From UBA1926 sp036732005 (GTDB taxonomy: Bacteria; Planctomycetota; Phycisphaerae; Phycisphaerales; UBA1924): a stretch of 64,000 nucleotides of DNA. This document shows, piece by piece, positions 42,538 to 54,579 of the stretch (positions within the stretch are counted from its first letter, which is position 1; every line of letters begins with the position of its first letter). A program made the position numbers and the translations under genes. The stretch is taken from contig DAINDF010000001.1 in assembly GCA_036732005.1 (NCBI GenBank), forward strand, positions 620,001-684,000. Reading direction: 5' to 3'. The notes below the pieces were generated by a model. That model did not search any database. It was not told where the DNA came from and saw nothing but the letters and a program-made list of their open reading frames with translations.

Positions 42538-43929
42538 TCAGGCTCGCCAGGGGCCGGTCACGGCGAGGGTGAGCCCGGTGTGTTGGATGTTGACGAACAT
42601 GGTGGTGCCGTCGGGGCTGAAGCAGGCGCCGGCGAACTCGCTGTTTTTCTTCGCGTTGCGGGCGAAGTGGTAGAGGCGGCCCTCCGGGGTGACGGCGACG
42701 AGGCGTTGCTCGTCGCCGTTGTCCTCGCAGACGATCAGGTCGCCCCAGGGGGCGACGGCGATGTTGTCGGGCATGTCGATGAGGTCGCGGTCGTTGGGCT
42801 CGACGAAGAGGGCGAGCCGGCCCGGCGTTTCGGCCTCGGCGGGGGTCCCCTCGTTCGGGCTGGGGAGGTAGCGCCAGACCTGGCCCCTGCGGTTGCGGCC
42901 CCCGCTGGTGCAGACGGCGTAGACCGAATCGTGGGCCCAGTGGATGCCCTCGCCGCGCGCGAACCGGGCGGCGCCGGCGGCGTGGCCCCGGTCGCGGAGG
43001 TCGTCGGTCTCGGCGTCGACCTCGTCGAGGGGGATCCAGGCGACCGGGCGCTCGTCGCCGACGGGGAAGTCGGTCTGGTCCCAGTTGCGGGTGTCGAAGC
43101 CCGGGGCGTCGCGGAGAGCGAGGGCCTCGAGGCGGCCTCCTTCGAGAAGCCGGCCCGGGGTGTCGGGGATGAAGCGGTAGAGGAGCCCGTCGCCGCGGTC
43201 TTCGGTGAGGTAGACGACGCCGGTCCGGGGGTCGACGCAGACGGCCTCGTGGTTGAACCGGCCCATGGGGCGGATGGGGGTTGGGTCGGCGAGGCGGATG
43301 TCGGCGGTCGCGGGGACCTCGAAGACATAGCCGTGGTTGCGGGCGGCGCCCTCTTCGCCGGCGCGGAGGACGGTCTCTTCGCAGGTGAGCCAGGAGCCCC
43401 AGGGGGTGGCGCCCCCGGCGCAGTTGCGGCAGTGCCCGGCGCTGGACATGAACTGCCTGAGGACGCGCTGGTCTCGGGTGTCGTAGACGAGGGTGGAGGT
43501 GCCGCCGGGGGCGGGCTTGCCGGCGGCGCCCGGGTCGTAGATCTTGGCGCGGTCGATGGCGTTGAGGCGTTCGTGGCGTGGGCCGAAGGGGCCGCTCTTC
43601 TCGTCGCCCATGTCGACCTCGTGGTTGCGGACGAGGATGGTGAGCCCGTCGGGGCCTTCGAAGGCGGCCATGCCGTCGGGCTTTCCGGGGACGAAGAGGC
43701 CGTCGGTCATCAGGTCGCCGACTCGGGAGAGGACGCGGTATGTGAAGCCGCGGGGCAGATCGAGCAGGCCCTGCGGATCGGGCAGGAGCGGGCCGAAGCG
43801 GTCGGTGAAGAGCCCAGGGGCGGGGGCGTCGGCGGCGTGGGCGGCGGTGAAGAACCGGCCGAGCCCGGTGAACCCGGCGGCGGAGGCGGCGGCGAGGTGC
43901 AGGAAGTCTCGGCGGGACTGGAGCGGCAT
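42538..43929 (-). CDS. PhoX-like (DUF839) exported phosphatase family protein
   Basis: A 463-residue protein with a Tat signal (SRRDFLHLAAASAAGF, cleavage near AHA-AD). The mature part is of the PhoX/DUF839 beta-propeller type: ILVRNHEV, SAGHCRNCAGGATPWGSWLTCEET, GRFNHEAVCVDP, YLTEDRGDGLLYRF and VCEDNGD. PhoX enzymes are Ca/Fe alkaline phosphatases, although many DUF839 members are untested. It lies 103 bases downstream of a PhoA-type gene on the same strand, so both may serve phosphate supply. Confidence 0.82.
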   Translation of the reverse strand: MPLQSRRDFLHLAAASAAGFTGLGRFFTAAHAADAPAPGLFTDRFGPLLPDPQGLLDLPRGFTYRVLSRVGDLMTDGLFVPGKPDGMAAFEGPDGLTILVRNHEVDMGDEKSGPFGPRHERLNAIDRAKIYDPGAAGKPAPGGTSTLVYDTRDQRVLRQFMSSAGHCRNCAGGATPWGSWLTCEETVLRAGEEGAARNHGYVFEVPATADIRLADPTPIRPMGRFNHEAVCVDPRTGVVYLTEDRGDGLLYRFIPDTPGRLLEGGRLEALALRDAPGFDTRNWDQTDFPVGDERPVAWIPLDEVDAETDDLRDRGHAAGAARFARGEGIHWAHDSVYAVCTSGGRNRRGQVWRYLPSPNEGTPAEAETPGRLALFVEPNDRDLIDMPDNIAVAPWGDLIVCEDNGDEQRLVAVTPEGRLYHFARNAKKNSEFAGACFSPDGTTMFVNIQHTGLTLAVTGPWRA

Positions 43930-44032
43930 GGTCGGGCCCTCGTTGGTCGGACCGCAGAAGATAGGCCCGCTCGCCGGTGGTTCCCGGGGGCCGAACCGCG
44001 GGCGGGCGCGAAGAGTCTGTTAGGACCGACCG

Positions 44033-45418
44033 CTACGGGACGCGGAGGCCCAGGGCCGCGGTGACGAGGCGGTGGAGTTCGAAGTTCTCGATGGAGGGGG
44101 GGAGTGCCTCGGCGCCCGGGCCGATGGCGGTGGCGTCGACATGCTCGGCGGTGTGGTCGGTGCTGACCCATCCGACGCCGAGGTGGTTGGCCATGACGGC
44201 GGCGACGGCGGCGTCGAGGGAGTTGGCGCCATCGAAGGCGTTGGTCCGCTCGCCGGCGAGGGCGCGGCGGAGCCAGTCGGTCTGCTCGTCGGAGAGCACG
44301 GCGTCGAGGTGCTCGCGGGCGAGATCGCGGAACATCGCGGCGGGGTCGTCGTGGCGCGTCTCGCCGATGCGGTCGCCGATCCAGGAGAGGGTGTGCCTCG
44401 CGCCAAGGAGTCGATCGAGGCACTCGTGGCTCTGCTGCTCGTACCTTGAGAACTCGGGCCCGCCCGTGCCGTGGTCGGTGGTGACGATCACGAGCGTGTC
44501 GGCGCGCTGCTCGGCCCAGTGGGAGACGGCGCGGACGGTCTCGTCGAAGGCGATCTGGTCGAAGAGCGTGGCGACGATGTCGTTGGCGTGGGCGCCGTGG
44601 TCGACTCGGCCGCCTTCGATCTGGAGGACGAAGCCGCTTGGATGAAGGGCGAGGCGTTCGAGGGCGAGGAGGGACATCTCGCGGAGGCTCGGCTGGTCGT
44701 CGGTGCGGTCGCGGTCGTAGGCCATGTGGTCGGGCGAGAAGAGGCCGACGAGGCGGCCCGGGGTGTGCGCGTGGCGCTCGAGTTCAGGCGCGTTACGAAC
44801 GACGGTGAGGTCGGCGTGCTCGCCGAGGAGTTCGGGGGTGAGGAACTTCGCCCCGCCGCCGAGGATGAGGTCGATGCGGCGGTCGAGCAGTTGCGTCGCG
44901 ATCTCGGCCTCCATGTTTCTCGTCGGCACATTGGCGGCGAAGGAGGCGGGGGTCGCGTGCGTGACGCGGCATGTGGTCACGAGGCCGGTGGCCTTGCCCG
45001 CGTTGCGGGCGGAGACGAGGATGGGCTCGAGCGCTGCGCCTTCGTGCCAGTTGATCGCGCCGTTGTTGAGGCGCTTGCCGCAGCCCCAGGCGGAGCCGCC
45101 GGCGGCGGAGTCGGTGACGATCGAGTCGGCGGCGCGGGTGGAGACGAGCGCGCGCCGGGCGCCGGGCCTCGCCCAGAGGTCGATCCAGGCCGAGCCCCGG
45201 CCGGTCTGACGGCGGATCGCGAGGTCGGCGAGGGTGAAGGTGCCGATGCTCATGCCGTCGGCGACCATGAAGACGACACTGGTCGCGGGGCCTCGTGCGC
45301 GGGAGGACGGGCGTGGGGCGGGGTTGAGGGGGCGGGCGCGGGCGAGGCCCCCCGCGGCGAGCAGGCCGACGCCGGCGGTGAGCACATCGCGGCGGGACGG
45401 GAGCGTGTGGGGGTTCAT
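44033..45418 (-). CDS. Alkaline phosphatase, PhoA type
   Basis: A 461-residue enzyme with a Tat-type signal (SRRDVLTAGVGLLAAGGLA). The metal sites and nucleophile are present: MVADGMS (Asp), TDSAAGGSAW (catalytic Ser), THATPASF, EGGRVDHGAHAND, TTDHGTGG and STDHTAEHVD. It hydrolyses phosphomonoesters outside the cytoplasm. GAGGAGG lies 8 bases before the ATG, and a TAGCCT hexamer stands about 20 bases up. No clear Pho box is seen. Confidence 0.9.
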   Translation of the reverse strand: MNPHTLPSRRDVLTAGVGLLAAGGLARARPLNPAPRPSSRARGPATSVVFMVADGMSIGTFTLADLAIRRQTGRGSAWIDLWARPGARRALVSTRAADSIVTDSAAGGSAWGCGKRLNNGAINWHEGAALEPILVSARNAGKATGLVTTCRVTHATPASFAANVPTRNMEAEIATQLLDRRIDLILGGGAKFLTPELLGEHADLTVVRNAPELERHAHTPGRLVGLFSPDHMAYDRDRTDDQPSLREMSLLALERLALHPSGFVLQIEGGRVDHGAHANDIVATLFDQIAFDETVRAVSHWAEQRADTLVIVTTDHGTGGPEFSRYEQQSHECLDRLLGARHTLSWIGDRIGETRHDDPAAMFRDLAREHLDAVLSDEQTDWLRRALAGERTNAFDGANSLDAAVAAVMANHLGVGWVSTDHTAEHVDATAIGPGAEALPPSIENFELHRLVTAALGLRVP

Positions 45419-45524
45419 GGTCGCGCCTCCTCGTTGAAGGCTAGGGCCCGGGGGGCGGGGCGCCGGGGGTCGGGGCGGGTGGGGTGATGGGAATTTGCGC
45501 CTTGTTCATGGATGGGCGCGCGGA

Positions 45525-45552
45525 AAGGGCCGTGGGTGGGTCCACGGCCCTT
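45525..45552 (-). terminator. Hairpin terminator after the OPT transporter gene
   Basis: Perfect 11-bp stem (45525-45535 with 45542-45552) and a 6-base loop, followed on the minus strand by TTTCC. It starts 38 bases after the OPT stop. Confidence 0.75.
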
Positions 45553-45589
45553 GATCGGCGTTCTCCGGGAGTGCGCTCGGGCTCGAGGG

Positions 45590-47764
45590 TCAGGGCGTGG
45601 GCGCGCCGCCGTTGGCGGTGTAGGTGAAGTAGAGCCCGATGGCGGTGGCGGCGATGGCGACCAGCGCGGCCATGAGGGCCTCGCCGGCGACGACGCCGGA
45701 GGCGATGGGGATGGTGAACTTGTCGGCCGATTTCTTGTGGGTGAGGGACCAGACCCATGCGATGACGGCGCCGATGGCGAACCCGAGGGCGTTGTACCAG
45801 GGCACGACCCAGGCGAGCCCGAGGCCCATGGCGCTGGGGACGAAGTGGCGGGCCTTGGGGGGCAGAGCGGCCTGGATGAGGGGCAGGGCGATGCCGATGA
45901 GCCCGCCGATGACGATCGCCATCTGGGCGGTTTCGGGGATGGAGTGCAGGCCCTGGGTGAGGGCGCGGGCGACGGCCTCCCACATCTTGGCGGCGGGCGG
46001 GTTGAACTTGTCGAAGGTCTCGGCGTCGGGGACCATGAGGTACCAGGCGGGGACGATGACCAGCGTGCCGAAGAAGATGCCGAAGAACTGGGCGAGGAAC
46101 TGCTTGCGCGGGTTGGCGCCGAGCAGGTAGCCCGATTTCAGGTCGGTGAGCAGGTCGGCCGAGGCGCCGCCGGCGGAGGCGGTGGTCCCGGCGGACATGA
46201 GGTTGGGGACGATCTGGCCCTTGGCGAGGACGGCGTAAACGAGCTGGGTGACCTTGCCCATGGCGCCGATGGGGGTGGTGTCGGTCTCGCCGGTGGCGCG
46301 GCAGCAGACGAGGGCGATGGGGTAGGTCATGATGACGGAGATGAGCCCGAGCCACCAGGACATCTCGAACGCGTAGTACATGAGCACCACGAGCCCGATG
46401 GTGATGGGGATCATGCCGATGACCATCCACGACATCGGGACCTCGATCTTCTTCATCTCGTCGAGGTCGGCGGCGCTGGCGCCCGAGGCGGCCTTTCCGC
46501 CCTTGAAGGCACGGGCGATGGTCTTCCATCCCATGGCGACCGCGGTGAGGCTGGAGAAGACCATGATGGAGGTGCCGCCCCAGAGGGCCCAGTTGACGGG
46601 GTAGAAGCCGAACCCGGCGTCGGGGTCGTTGAGGCGGGCGATGTCGCCCCCGTTCTTGATGTAGGTGCCGAGTTCCTTGATGGAGGTGGCGTAGGTGGGG
46701 TTGATGCCCCAGCGGTCGTCGGAGGCCTGGATGGCCTGGACATACTCGGGGTGCGCGGTGATCTGGTCGATGTCGTACTGGAGCATGGCCGGGGAGACGA
46801 CGAAGAAGAGCAGGGCGGAGCCGAGGAGCATGGAGAGGGAGACGCGCAGGCCGACGATCATGCCGGCGGCGACGAGGAGGAGGCTGGGCTCGAAGCCCCA
46901 GGTGGCGACGCCGATATTGCGGAACTTGTCGCTGAGCCACTCGCCGGGCCAGGGGAGCAGTTCGGGCATGCGGAAGGGGAACGCGGAGAGCTTCTCGAGG
47001 GTCTCGTCCTTGACCTTGCCGAAGCCGTGCAGGGCTTCGAGGACGGTCGGGTAGGTGCGGTAGAGGGCGAGGGCCATGCCGCCGAAGAGGGCGACGATGA
47101 GGGCGTTGGCCTTCTGGGCGGCCTCCTTGCCGTGCGAGTAGAGCGAGCGGAGCGTGGTGGCGGCGGCGATGCCGCTGGGGAAGCGGAGCTGCTCGTGGTT
47201 GATCATCTGCCGCTTCATGGGGACGGCGATGAAGACACCCAGCGCGGCGGTGAGGAAGACGAAGGGGACGAGCCAGACCCAGGAGAAGTGCTCACGCTGG
47301 ATGAGGAGGAGCGCGCCGAAGGCGGTGCCGATGGTGCCGCCCGTCGAGTAGCCCGCCGCGGAGGCGGTGGACTGCATGCAGTTGTTCTCGAGGATGGACA
47401 TCTTGGTCAGGCGGTTGCCGCTGGCGGCGCGGAGCCCGTTCCAGATGACATAGGAGAGGATGCAGGCGGTGATGGCGACGCCGAACGCCCACCCGAGCTT
47501 GATGGTGGTGTAGAGGTTGGAGATGGACATCGCCATGCCAATGACGGCGCCCATGAGCACGGCGCGGAGCGTCAGCTGGGGGACGCGTTCCCCGCGGTAG
47601 ATGTGGGTGTACCAGAAGTGGTCCTTCTCCTCGGGCGTTGCGTTCTCGGGGAGAGGGGGGAGCTCCTCGAAGGTCGGGGCGACCTGGTAGGTTTCGAGGT
47701 CGAAGGCGGCTCCCGTCGGATCGTCCTGCGGGAATTTCGGCTGGCTCTGGGTGGTGTCGCTCAT
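45590..47764 (-). CDS. OPT-family oligopeptide transporter
   Basis: A 724-residue membrane protein with about 15 helices. The N-terminal region shows TLRAVLMGAVIGMAMSISNLYTTIKLGWAFG and NNCMQSTASAAGYSTGG, which are typical of bacterial OPT transporters; the EQLRFPSGIAAATTLRSLY segment and DLKSGYLLGANPRKQ are also family stretches. Bacterial members carry oligopeptides or metal-chelate complexes. It stands alone, with its own terminator. Confidence 0.9.
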   Translation of the reverse strand: MSDTTQSQPKFPQDDPTGAAFDLETYQVAPTFEELPPLPENATPEEKDHFWYTHIYRGERVPQLTLRAVLMGAVIGMAMSISNLYTTIKLGWAFGVAITACILSYVIWNGLRAASGNRLTKMSILENNCMQSTASAAGYSTGGTIGTAFGALLLIQREHFSWVWLVPFVFLTAALGVFIAVPMKRQMINHEQLRFPSGIAAATTLRSLYSHGKEAAQKANALIVALFGGMALALYRTYPTVLEALHGFGKVKDETLEKLSAFPFRMPELLPWPGEWLSDKFRNIGVATWGFEPSLLLVAAGMIVGLRVSLSMLLGSALLFFVVSPAMLQYDIDQITAHPEYVQAIQASDDRWGINPTYATSIKELGTYIKNGGDIARLNDPDAGFGFYPVNWALWGGTSIMVFSSLTAVAMGWKTIARAFKGGKAASGASAADLDEMKKIEVPMSWMVIGMIPITIGLVVLMYYAFEMSWWLGLISVIMTYPIALVCCRATGETDTTPIGAMGKVTQLVYAVLAKGQIVPNLMSAGTTASAGGASADLLTDLKSGYLLGANPRKQFLAQFFGIFFGTLVIVPAWYLMVPDAETFDKFNPPAAKMWEAVARALTQGLHSIPETAQMAIVIGGLIGIALPLIQAALPPKARHFVPSAMGLGLAWVVPWYNALGFAIGAVIAWVWSLTHKKSADKFTIPIASGVVAGEALMAALVAIAATAIGLYFTYTANGGAPTP

Positions 47765-47877
47765 GGAGGGGTGCTCACGGATGGCGTGCCACGCTGCGCG
47801 GACGCGCTGCCCGCCGCGGGATTGTGCAACTTACCACAGTATGGTCCGCAATGCGATCGGAGGGGGTGGGTTGCCGC

Positions 47878-49374
47878 TCACCGGGCCGTGACCGGGCCCG
47901 CGGTCACGCCGTTGGGCCCGATGGCGGTGACGATGACCTCCTCGGGGGGGTGGGAGGCCGATCCGAGCGCAAGCTCCCGAGTCGAGGCCGGGGTGATCGT
48001 CGTGGTCCAGGCCACGCCGTGGCGGGCCTGCACCGCCCAGCGTCTCGGCTCGACGCGTCCGGCCCGCGGGGTGATGCGGACGGCGGCGCCGTGCTCGGCG
48101 AGCCTCGCGCTCGGGGGTGCGGGCGCGTCGGCGCCGAGCCATGGAGAGGCCGGCGTGACGGCGGGCCCGGCGAGGGCACGATCCGCCAGGCGATCGGTGA
48201 CGCCCCGGCGGTTCTCGAGCAGCCCGACCATGCTGAAGAGGGCGAAGCCCGTGGCGTCGGGTTTGGATCGGATGGTCGCGATCTGGCGTTCGATCTGGTC
48301 GGGCTCCCAGCTCTCCTTCTCGCCCGCGGGCTTGATTCGGGTGAGGTAGAGGCCCGGCCAGAGGTGCCGGGCCAGTTTGTTCTGCGAGCGCCACCAGTCG
48401 AGCAGGGGCTCGAAGGGCTGGCCCGGGCTTTCGATGGGCCAGTAGAGCTGCGGCATGAGGGCGTCGCACCACCCCTCGGCGAGCCATCGGCGGCTGTCGG
48501 CGTGCAGGCCCTCGTAGGCATCGAAGCCCTTGATGCCCGGCGGGTTGTTGGGACGCCAGATGCCGAAGGGGCTGACGGTGAGCAGGGCGCCCGGGCGGTG
48601 CTCGCGAACGAGACGCCGCGTGTCTTGGATGAACGCGTTGATGTTCTCACGCCGCCAGTCAGAAAGGGGCGCTCCCCCGCCGAACCGGGCGTGGGTCTGG
48701 GCGTCGGGGAAGGGCTCCTTGCCGCGGGGGTAGGGATAGAAGTAGTCGTCCATGTGGACGCCATCGACCGGGTACCGCCGCAGGAGATCCTCGATGACGC
48801 GGAGCGAATGCTCGCGGGCCTCGGGGTGGCCCGGGTCGAGCCAGAGGTAGGGCCCGTGCTTGCGGACAAGGTCGGGGCGGGCGTTGGCGACATGGGTGCG
48901 TGCGTCGGGCCCGATGCTCTTGGGGTGGCGGGCTCGGAACGGGTTGACCCAGGCGTGCAGGTCGAGGCCTGCGTCGTGCGCCTCCTCAAGCCAGGCCTCG
49001 AGCGGGTCGTACGCGGGGGAGGGGGCCCTGCCCTGGACGCCCGTGACGAAGGCGCTCCAGGGCTCGAGGCTTGACCGGTGGACCGAATCGGCGGTGGGGC
49101 GCACCTGGAGGATGAGGGCGTTGAGCCCGCAGCGCCCGGCGGTCTGCACGATGCGGCGGATCTCCTCGCGCTGCGCCGCGGCGGGGAGCGCGGGCCTGCT
49201 CGGCCAGTCGATGTTGTCGACCGTGGCGACCCAGGCGGCCCGGAACTCGCGCGGGAGCGCCGGGGCCGGCGAGAGGGCGATCAGCCGCGAGGCGGCGCGC
49301 GCGGCGGGGGCCAACGCCGCGAAGGCGGCGGAGGCGGCGATGGAGGCGACGGCCCGGCGTCGAGAAATCGGCAT
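47878..49374 (-). CDS. Glycosyl-hydrolase-like 10 family exported protein
   Basis: A 498-residue protein with a Tat-like signal (ISRRRAVASIAASAAFAALA). The central (beta/alpha) barrel has FRAAWVATVDNIDWPS, LNALILQVRPTADS, DLHAWVNPFRARH, VDGVHMDDYFYPYP, SPFGIWRPNNPPG and CDALMPQLYWPIES. These match the GHL10 (DUF187/YngK-like) group, presumed to cut glycans. A C-terminal beta domain of ~90 residues follows. ATG at 49374 has a TACGCT hexamer 6 bases upstream. Confidence 0.85.
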   Translation of the reverse strand: MPISRRRAVASIAASAAFAALAPAARAASRLIALSPAPALPREFRAAWVATVDNIDWPSRPALPAAAQREEIRRIVQTAGRCGLNALILQVRPTADSVHRSSLEPWSAFVTGVQGRAPSPAYDPLEAWLEEAHDAGLDLHAWVNPFRARHPKSIGPDARTHVANARPDLVRKHGPYLWLDPGHPEAREHSLRVIEDLLRRYPVDGVHMDDYFYPYPRGKEPFPDAQTHARFGGGAPLSDWRRENINAFIQDTRRLVREHRPGALLTVSPFGIWRPNNPPGIKGFDAYEGLHADSRRWLAEGWCDALMPQLYWPIESPGQPFEPLLDWWRSQNKLARHLWPGLYLTRIKPAGEKESWEPDQIERQIATIRSKPDATGFALFSMVGLLENRRGVTDRLADRALAGPAVTPASPWLGADAPAPPSARLAEHGAAVRITPRAGRVEPRRWAVQARHGVAWTTTITPASTRELALGSASHPPEEVIVTAIGPNGVTAGPVTAR

Positions 49375-49380
49375 CGGCGG

Positions 49381-49386
49381 AGCGTA
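49381..49386 (-). promoter_or_regulatory. Start-proximal -10 hexamer TACGCT
   Basis: TACGCT ends 6 bases before the ATG at 49374. No Shine-Dalgarno sequence. Confidence 0.55.
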
Positions 49387-49491
49387 CGGCGTGCTCGCGG
49401 GCGGGGCGGGCCGAGGCCGACGGGGGATCGGGTGGCCGCTACGATTCTCCCCCCGACTTGTGCCAACGACGACCGAACAGGAGGACCGCGG

Positions 49492-50667
49492 ATGACGACG
49501 GCAACGACCAAACCGACCGGGCTCGAGGGCGTGATCGCCGGGGACACGACCATCTGCCAGGTCGAGCAGACCTCGCTGATCTACCGGGGCTTCGAGATCG
49601 CCGACCTGGCGGCCCACGCGACCTTTGAAGAGGTGGCGTACCTGCTGCTGGAGGGCGACAAGCCGACGCCGGCGCAGACGAAGGCGTTCAGCGCCGAGTT
49701 GGCGGCCGAGCGGGCGATCCCGTCGGAGGTCACGGCGTTCCTCAAGGCGTCGGTGCCCTGGCTGAAGGCGGGGACGGCGGTGCCGATGGATGTGCTGCGG
49801 ACCGGGGTGAGCATCCTGGGCCACCTGGACGCGCAGTGCCAGGACAACAGCCCCGGGGCGAACCTCGCCAAGGCGAAGCGGCTGACGGCGAAGATCCCGA
49901 CGATCATCGGGCAGATGCAGCGATTCCTGGACGGGAAAGAGCCGGTGGAGGCGAAGACGGGCGGCGACCCTTCGCTGAGTCACTCGGCGAACCTGCTGTA
50001 TCAGATGACGGGCTCGAAGCCCTCGGCCGAGGACGAGAAGGTGATGGATGTCAGCCTGATCCTCTACGCCGAGCACGATTTCAACGCGTCGACCTTCACG
50101 GGCCGCGTGATCGCCGGGACGCTCAGCGACATGCACGGGGCGGTGTGCGGGGCGATCGCGGCGTTGAAGGGCCCGCTGCACGGCGGGGCGAACGAGGCGG
50201 CGATGGAGATGCTCAAGGACATCCGCCGCGACATCGGGCCCGCGAACGACGACGCGACGATCGCCGCGTGGATGCAGCGGGCCTTCGCCGAGAAGCGCAA
50301 GCTGATGGGATTCGGGCACCGGGTCTACAAGAACGGGGATCACCGCGCGGGCATCCTGCACGCGCTGGGGCGCAAGTCGGCCGAGAAGCGGGGCGCGGAA
50401 TTCGTGAGGCTGTTCGAGCTGGGCGAGAAGGTCCAGGAGATCATGCTCGAGCAGAAGAACATCCACCCCAATGTCGACTTCCCCTGCGGGATGACCTATT
50501 TCACGCTGGGGATCCCCGTGCCGCAGTACACGCCGATCTTCGTCGCCAGCCGGATCACGGGGTGGGCGGCCCACATCATGGAGCAGCACGCGAACAACCG
50601 CCTGATCCGCCCGCGGGCGGCCTATTCGGGGCCCGCCCTGCGGCACTGGACCCAGCCCGGGCGGTGA
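49492..50667 (+). CDS. Citrate synthase
   Basis: Condenses oxaloacetate and acetyl-CoA to citrate at the head of the TCA cycle; 2-methylcitrate synthase activity is also possible. The 391-residue protein has GLEGVIAGDTTIC, YRGFEIADLA, GPLHGGANE (His ~229), GFGHRVYK (His ~274) and NVDFPCG (Asp ~328), so the triad is complete. The length fits the short, Gram-positive/archaeal-type enzymes. AGGAGG lies 7 bases before the ATG. Confidence 0.92.
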   Translation: MTTATTKPTGLEGVIAGDTTICQVEQTSLIYRGFEIADLAAHATFEEVAYLLLEGDKPTPAQTKAFSAELAAERAIPSEVTAFLKASVPWLKAGTAVPMDVLRTGVSILGHLDAQCQDNSPGANLAKAKRLTAKIPTIIGQMQRFLDGKEPVEAKTGGDPSLSHSANLLYQMTGSKPSAEDEKVMDVSLILYAEHDFNASTFTGRVIAGTLSDMHGAVCGAIAALKGPLHGGANEAAMEMLKDIRRDIGPANDDATIAAWMQRAFAEKRKLMGFGHRVYKNGDHRAGILHALGRKSAEKRGAEFVRLFELGEKVQEIMLEQKNIHPNVDFPCGMTYFTLGIPVPQYTPIFVASRITGWAAHIMEQHANNRLIRPRAAYSGPALRHWTQPGR

Positions 50668-50772
50668 ATCGGAGCCCGCCATCCGGGATTCGCTGGAACG
50701 GATGCACCCGGGAGCGTTGAATTGCCGAAGAGTGTGCGGGGTCGAGCCCGGCCCCGTTGATGGAGCGCCTGC

Positions 50773-51111
50773 GTGAACTGGTTCCACAAGATCCGTCTTC
50801 GCGTCCTCGCGGTGGTTCTCGCGGTGATCCTCGCCGCGATCGGCGTGGCGGCCTGGGCCGCGTTGCCGGTTCTCCCGGTCTTCGGGGTCGCGCTGATCAC
50901 GGTCGCCGCGGTGGTGAACCAGATGACCACGAGGCTGAGCACCGCGGTCTGCTACCAGTGCGGCGGGGACCTGAACGCGGACAACCCGGGGGTTTACGGG
51001 GTGATCTGCCAGGGCTGCGGTGCGGTGAACCAGGTTGTTCCCGGTCGCGGCCCGGCGGTCGCGCGGAACGCGGACGCCGAGGGCCCGTCCTCGGGCGCCC
51101 CCGTCGCCTGA
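50773..51111 (+). CDS. Small membrane protein with a zinc ribbon
   Basis: A 112-residue protein. Two hydrophobic segments at ~10-50 (VLAVVLAVILAAIGVAAWAA; VFGVALITVAAVVNQ) are followed by a four-Cys ribbon (CYQCGG, 16 residues, CQGCG) and a short disordered tail. I do not recognise a family. GTG at 50773 has GGAG about 8 bases upstream. It lies between citrate synthase and a protein kinase gene. Confidence 0.6.
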   Translation: MNWFHKIRLRVLAVVLAVILAAIGVAAWAALPVLPVFGVALITVAAVVNQMTTRLSTAVCYQCGGDLNADNPGVYGVICQGCGAVNQVVPGRGPAVARNADAEGPSSGAPVA

Positions 51112-51147
51112 TCGGTCAGACGGGGTCTCGCGCGGGCGCCGGTGCTG

Positions 51148-51153
51148 TATGAT
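51148..51153 (+). promoter_or_regulatory. Candidate -10 box TATGAT for the protein kinase gene
   Basis: TATGAT lies 47 bases before the ATG at 51201. No convincing -35 box is seen. Confidence 0.4.
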
Positions 51154-51200
51154 CGTGATCGGATGCGCCCGGGCTGGGTCCTCATGGCGCTGACGCCACG

Positions 51201-53645
<2,445 letters not shown>

Positions 53646-53787
53646 TGCCGACCCGGATTGATTCACGCGCAGGCATCGGTGCCCCGACCCGGCAGAGGGG
53701 AGCGTCGGCTCCCTCCGCGGGCGCCGGGCTCGGGCGCGGGCCAACGGCCGAATCACCCGGATTCCCGGACTATCTTGCGCTCGGTGC

Positions 53788-53866
53788 CCGCCGTCATCTC
53801 GAAGAGTGACGGCGGATCGGGACGGCCCACGCCGTCCTCTCGTGGTTCACCCTTCGGGTTGAACCA
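53788..53866. terminator. Two hairpins between convergent genes
   Basis: Hairpin 1 (53788-53815) has a 9-bp stem plus a 3-bp upper stem separated by one bulged T. Hairpin 2 (53843-53866) has a 7-bp stem plus a 3-bp upper stem with a bulged T. They lie between the kinase stop (53645) and the stop at 53902 and probably end one or both transcripts. There is no T run. Confidence 0.55.
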
Positions 53867-53901
53867 AGGCACCGACGCCCGAGGACGACCGGGAATCCGT
53901 G

Positions 53902-54579
53902 TCAGCTCTGCCGGCGGCGGCGGGAGGCGAGCAGGCCCGCGGCGCTGGCCGCGACGAGGGCGCCCGGCGCCGGGATCTGCGGGAAGATCGTCCCGTCCAT
54001 CATCACCGAGTACTGCCCCACCTCGCCCTCGCCCTCCCAGCCGGTGTGGCGGAGCAGGCCACCCGGGCCGTCGGCGCCCGAGACCTCGGTGGGATCCTGG
54101 ATGTCGAAAATCAGACCCCCGTTCGAGATCGGGTTGCGGCCCTTGCCCGTGACGGCGACGAGGTAATCGCCCGGCAGGTCGAGGATGGCGAGCGAGCCGT
54201 CGGTCGCGACGGGCGTCAAGAGCGGGTCGGTGGTGTTGCCGTCCGCGTTGTCGTTGGCCAGCAGGCCCAGGGCGCCGCCCGAGAGCGTGATGTTGAAGAC
54301 GAACAGCTGCGCGTCGAACCCGGGGTTGATCACCTCGAGGCGGAACGCCGTCGGGGTGTCCACCCCGATGATGTACATGTCCTCGTAATCGACATTCGGG
54401 CCGCGCCCGCCCAGGCTGCCCGAGATCGAGCGGATCTGCCCGGTCCCCGCCGGGGCCTGCGCCGAGTTGAAGAAACTGCCGGCGTCGCCGACCTCGGTCC
54501 AGTCCGGCCCGGCGAGCGCGGCCCCGGTAAGCATCGGCAGCGCCACACACGCAAGGACGGTCCTCTTCTTCCGCGGCAT
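53902..54579 (-). CDS. Exported PEP-CTERM-like protein
   Basis: A 225-residue secreted protein. It has a signal peptide (basic MPRKKR, hydrophobic core, cleavage near ALA-GP), a beta-rich middle (LEVINPGFDAQLFVFNITL, DLPGDYLVAVTGKGRNP) and a C-terminal sorting-like tail IPAPGALVAASAAGLLASRRRRQS in parts: PAPG, hydrophobic helix, Arg cluster. This is the layout recognised by exosortase-type systems, so the protein is probably surface-attached. The middle resembles bacterial pre-peptidase C-terminal-like domains. Confidence 0.75.
   Translation of the reverse strand: MPRKKRTVLACVALPMLTGAALAGPDWTEVGDAGSFFNSAQAPAGTGQIRSISGSLGGRGPNVDYEDMYIIGVDTPTAFRLEVINPGFDAQLFVFNITLSGGALGLLANDNADGNTTDPLLTPVATDGSLAILDLPGDYLVAVTGKGRNPISNGGLIFDIQDPTEVSGADGPGGLLRHTGWEGEGEVGQYSVMMDGTIFPQIPAPGALVAASAAGLLASRRRRQS

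Noticed and set aside
44033..45460. Pho box upstream of the alkaline phosphatase gene
   Set aside because: I looked for direct repeats of the PhoB type and found none that were convincing.
45512..48349. A 945-codon open frame antisense to the OPT transporter
   Set aside because: It is Gly/Glu/Asp/Val-rich with no recognisable domain; the minus-strand OPT protein explains the region.
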